From contig NC_058159.1 in assembly GCF_020080835.1 (NCBI RefSeq), forward strand, positions 6,758,001-6,822,000: a DNA stretch of 64,000 nt. Direction: 5' to 3'. Each line of letters begins with the position of its first letter. Position 1 is the first letter of the stretch. Source of the stretch: Cotesia glomerata. Lineage: Eukaryota > Arthropoda > Insecta > Hymenoptera > Braconidae. Made by a program: the position numbers and the translations under genes. A model generated the notes under the pieces. That model had not been told where the DNA came from and made no database searches. It saw only the letters and a list, made by a program, of their open reading frames with translations. Shown piece after piece: positions 63,881 to 64,000 of the stretch.

Positions 63881-64000
63881 TACACTGATAGAAGGATTTA
63901 TTTGTATTAAAAAAATATTTGTTAATAGTTAACAAATCATTTATTAGAGACCATTTTTTAGTATCAAACAAATATTTCTTAGTATTTAAAATGATTTGTT
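63881..64000. mobile_element. Left part of a second CACTGATAGAAGGA MITE, cut by the window end
   Basis: TACACTGATAGAAGGATTTA and the following 100 bp parallel the MITE at 3561, including AATAAAtcatttattagagac / GACCATTTTTTAGT. The right end is outside the window. Confidence 0.85.

Noticed and set aside
1..64000. CRISPR arrays, bacterial operons, integrated viral genes
   Set aside because: No evenly spaced repeats with unique spacers, no dense prokaryotic-style coding, and no viral protein motifs were recognised.

Overview
The window is nuclear DNA of an arthropod, most likely an insect. It is very AT-rich, has spliceosomal introns (gtaag...ttcag), many microsatellites and many short inverted-repeat transposons, and carries genes with insect-type relatives. 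A hymenopteran parasitoid would fit the base composition and repeat content, but nothing in the sequence proves the order. Only two intact, confidently named host genes are visible: RpS5 (40S ribosomal protein uS7) and ND-13B/NDUFA5 (a mitochondrial complex I subunit). They are 590 bp apart and both on the + strand.

Layout. Bases 1-1.9 kb hold a truncated mobile-element gene of a multicopy arthropod family, folded into a large inverted repeat whose arms copy its own 3' half. Bases 2.4-2.6 kb carry two small hairpin repeats. Bases 2.9-3.86 kb hold a dead DM9-repeat (DUF3421) gene. Two unrelated MITEs interrupt it at TA sites, and removing each MITE with one TA restores the reading frame exactly. 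Bases 3.9-13.9 kb show no recognisable gene. At 13.9-14.1 kb a small two-exon minus-strand gene candidate begins in a TISU-like context and is divergent to RpS5. RpS5 (14.4-15.95 kb) and ND-13B (16.4-17.6 kb) follow. ND-13B has a duplicated promoter plus first exon, giving two alternative starts that encode the same seven residues.

At 18.1-19.2 kb there is a CpG-rich stretch ending in good splice donors. It may be the 5' untranslated exon(s) of a large + strand gene. From 19.2 to 60.9 kb I find no convincing coding exon. That stretch is best read as a giant intron or gene desert full of microsatellites, a tandem pair of 240-bp palindromes (24.0-24.6 kb), several MITEs with TA-CAC termini, two copies of a 0.7-kb TTCTTG-rich element (48.3 and 55.3 kb) and a further low-copy repeat around 48-51 kb.

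Bases 60.9-63.5 kb hold a Crypton-like tyrosine-recombinase element with a two-exon gene. Its frame is intact except for a one-base offset at an A9 run, which is also an in-frame A_AAA_AAA slippery heptamer. Related inverted repeats flank the gene, including a 99-bp palindrome. The window ends inside another copy of the MITE family that disrupted the DM9 gene.

Limits: all family assignments come from reading the translations by eye, with no database search. Repeat boundaries are approximate to a few bases unless a TA duplication is stated.
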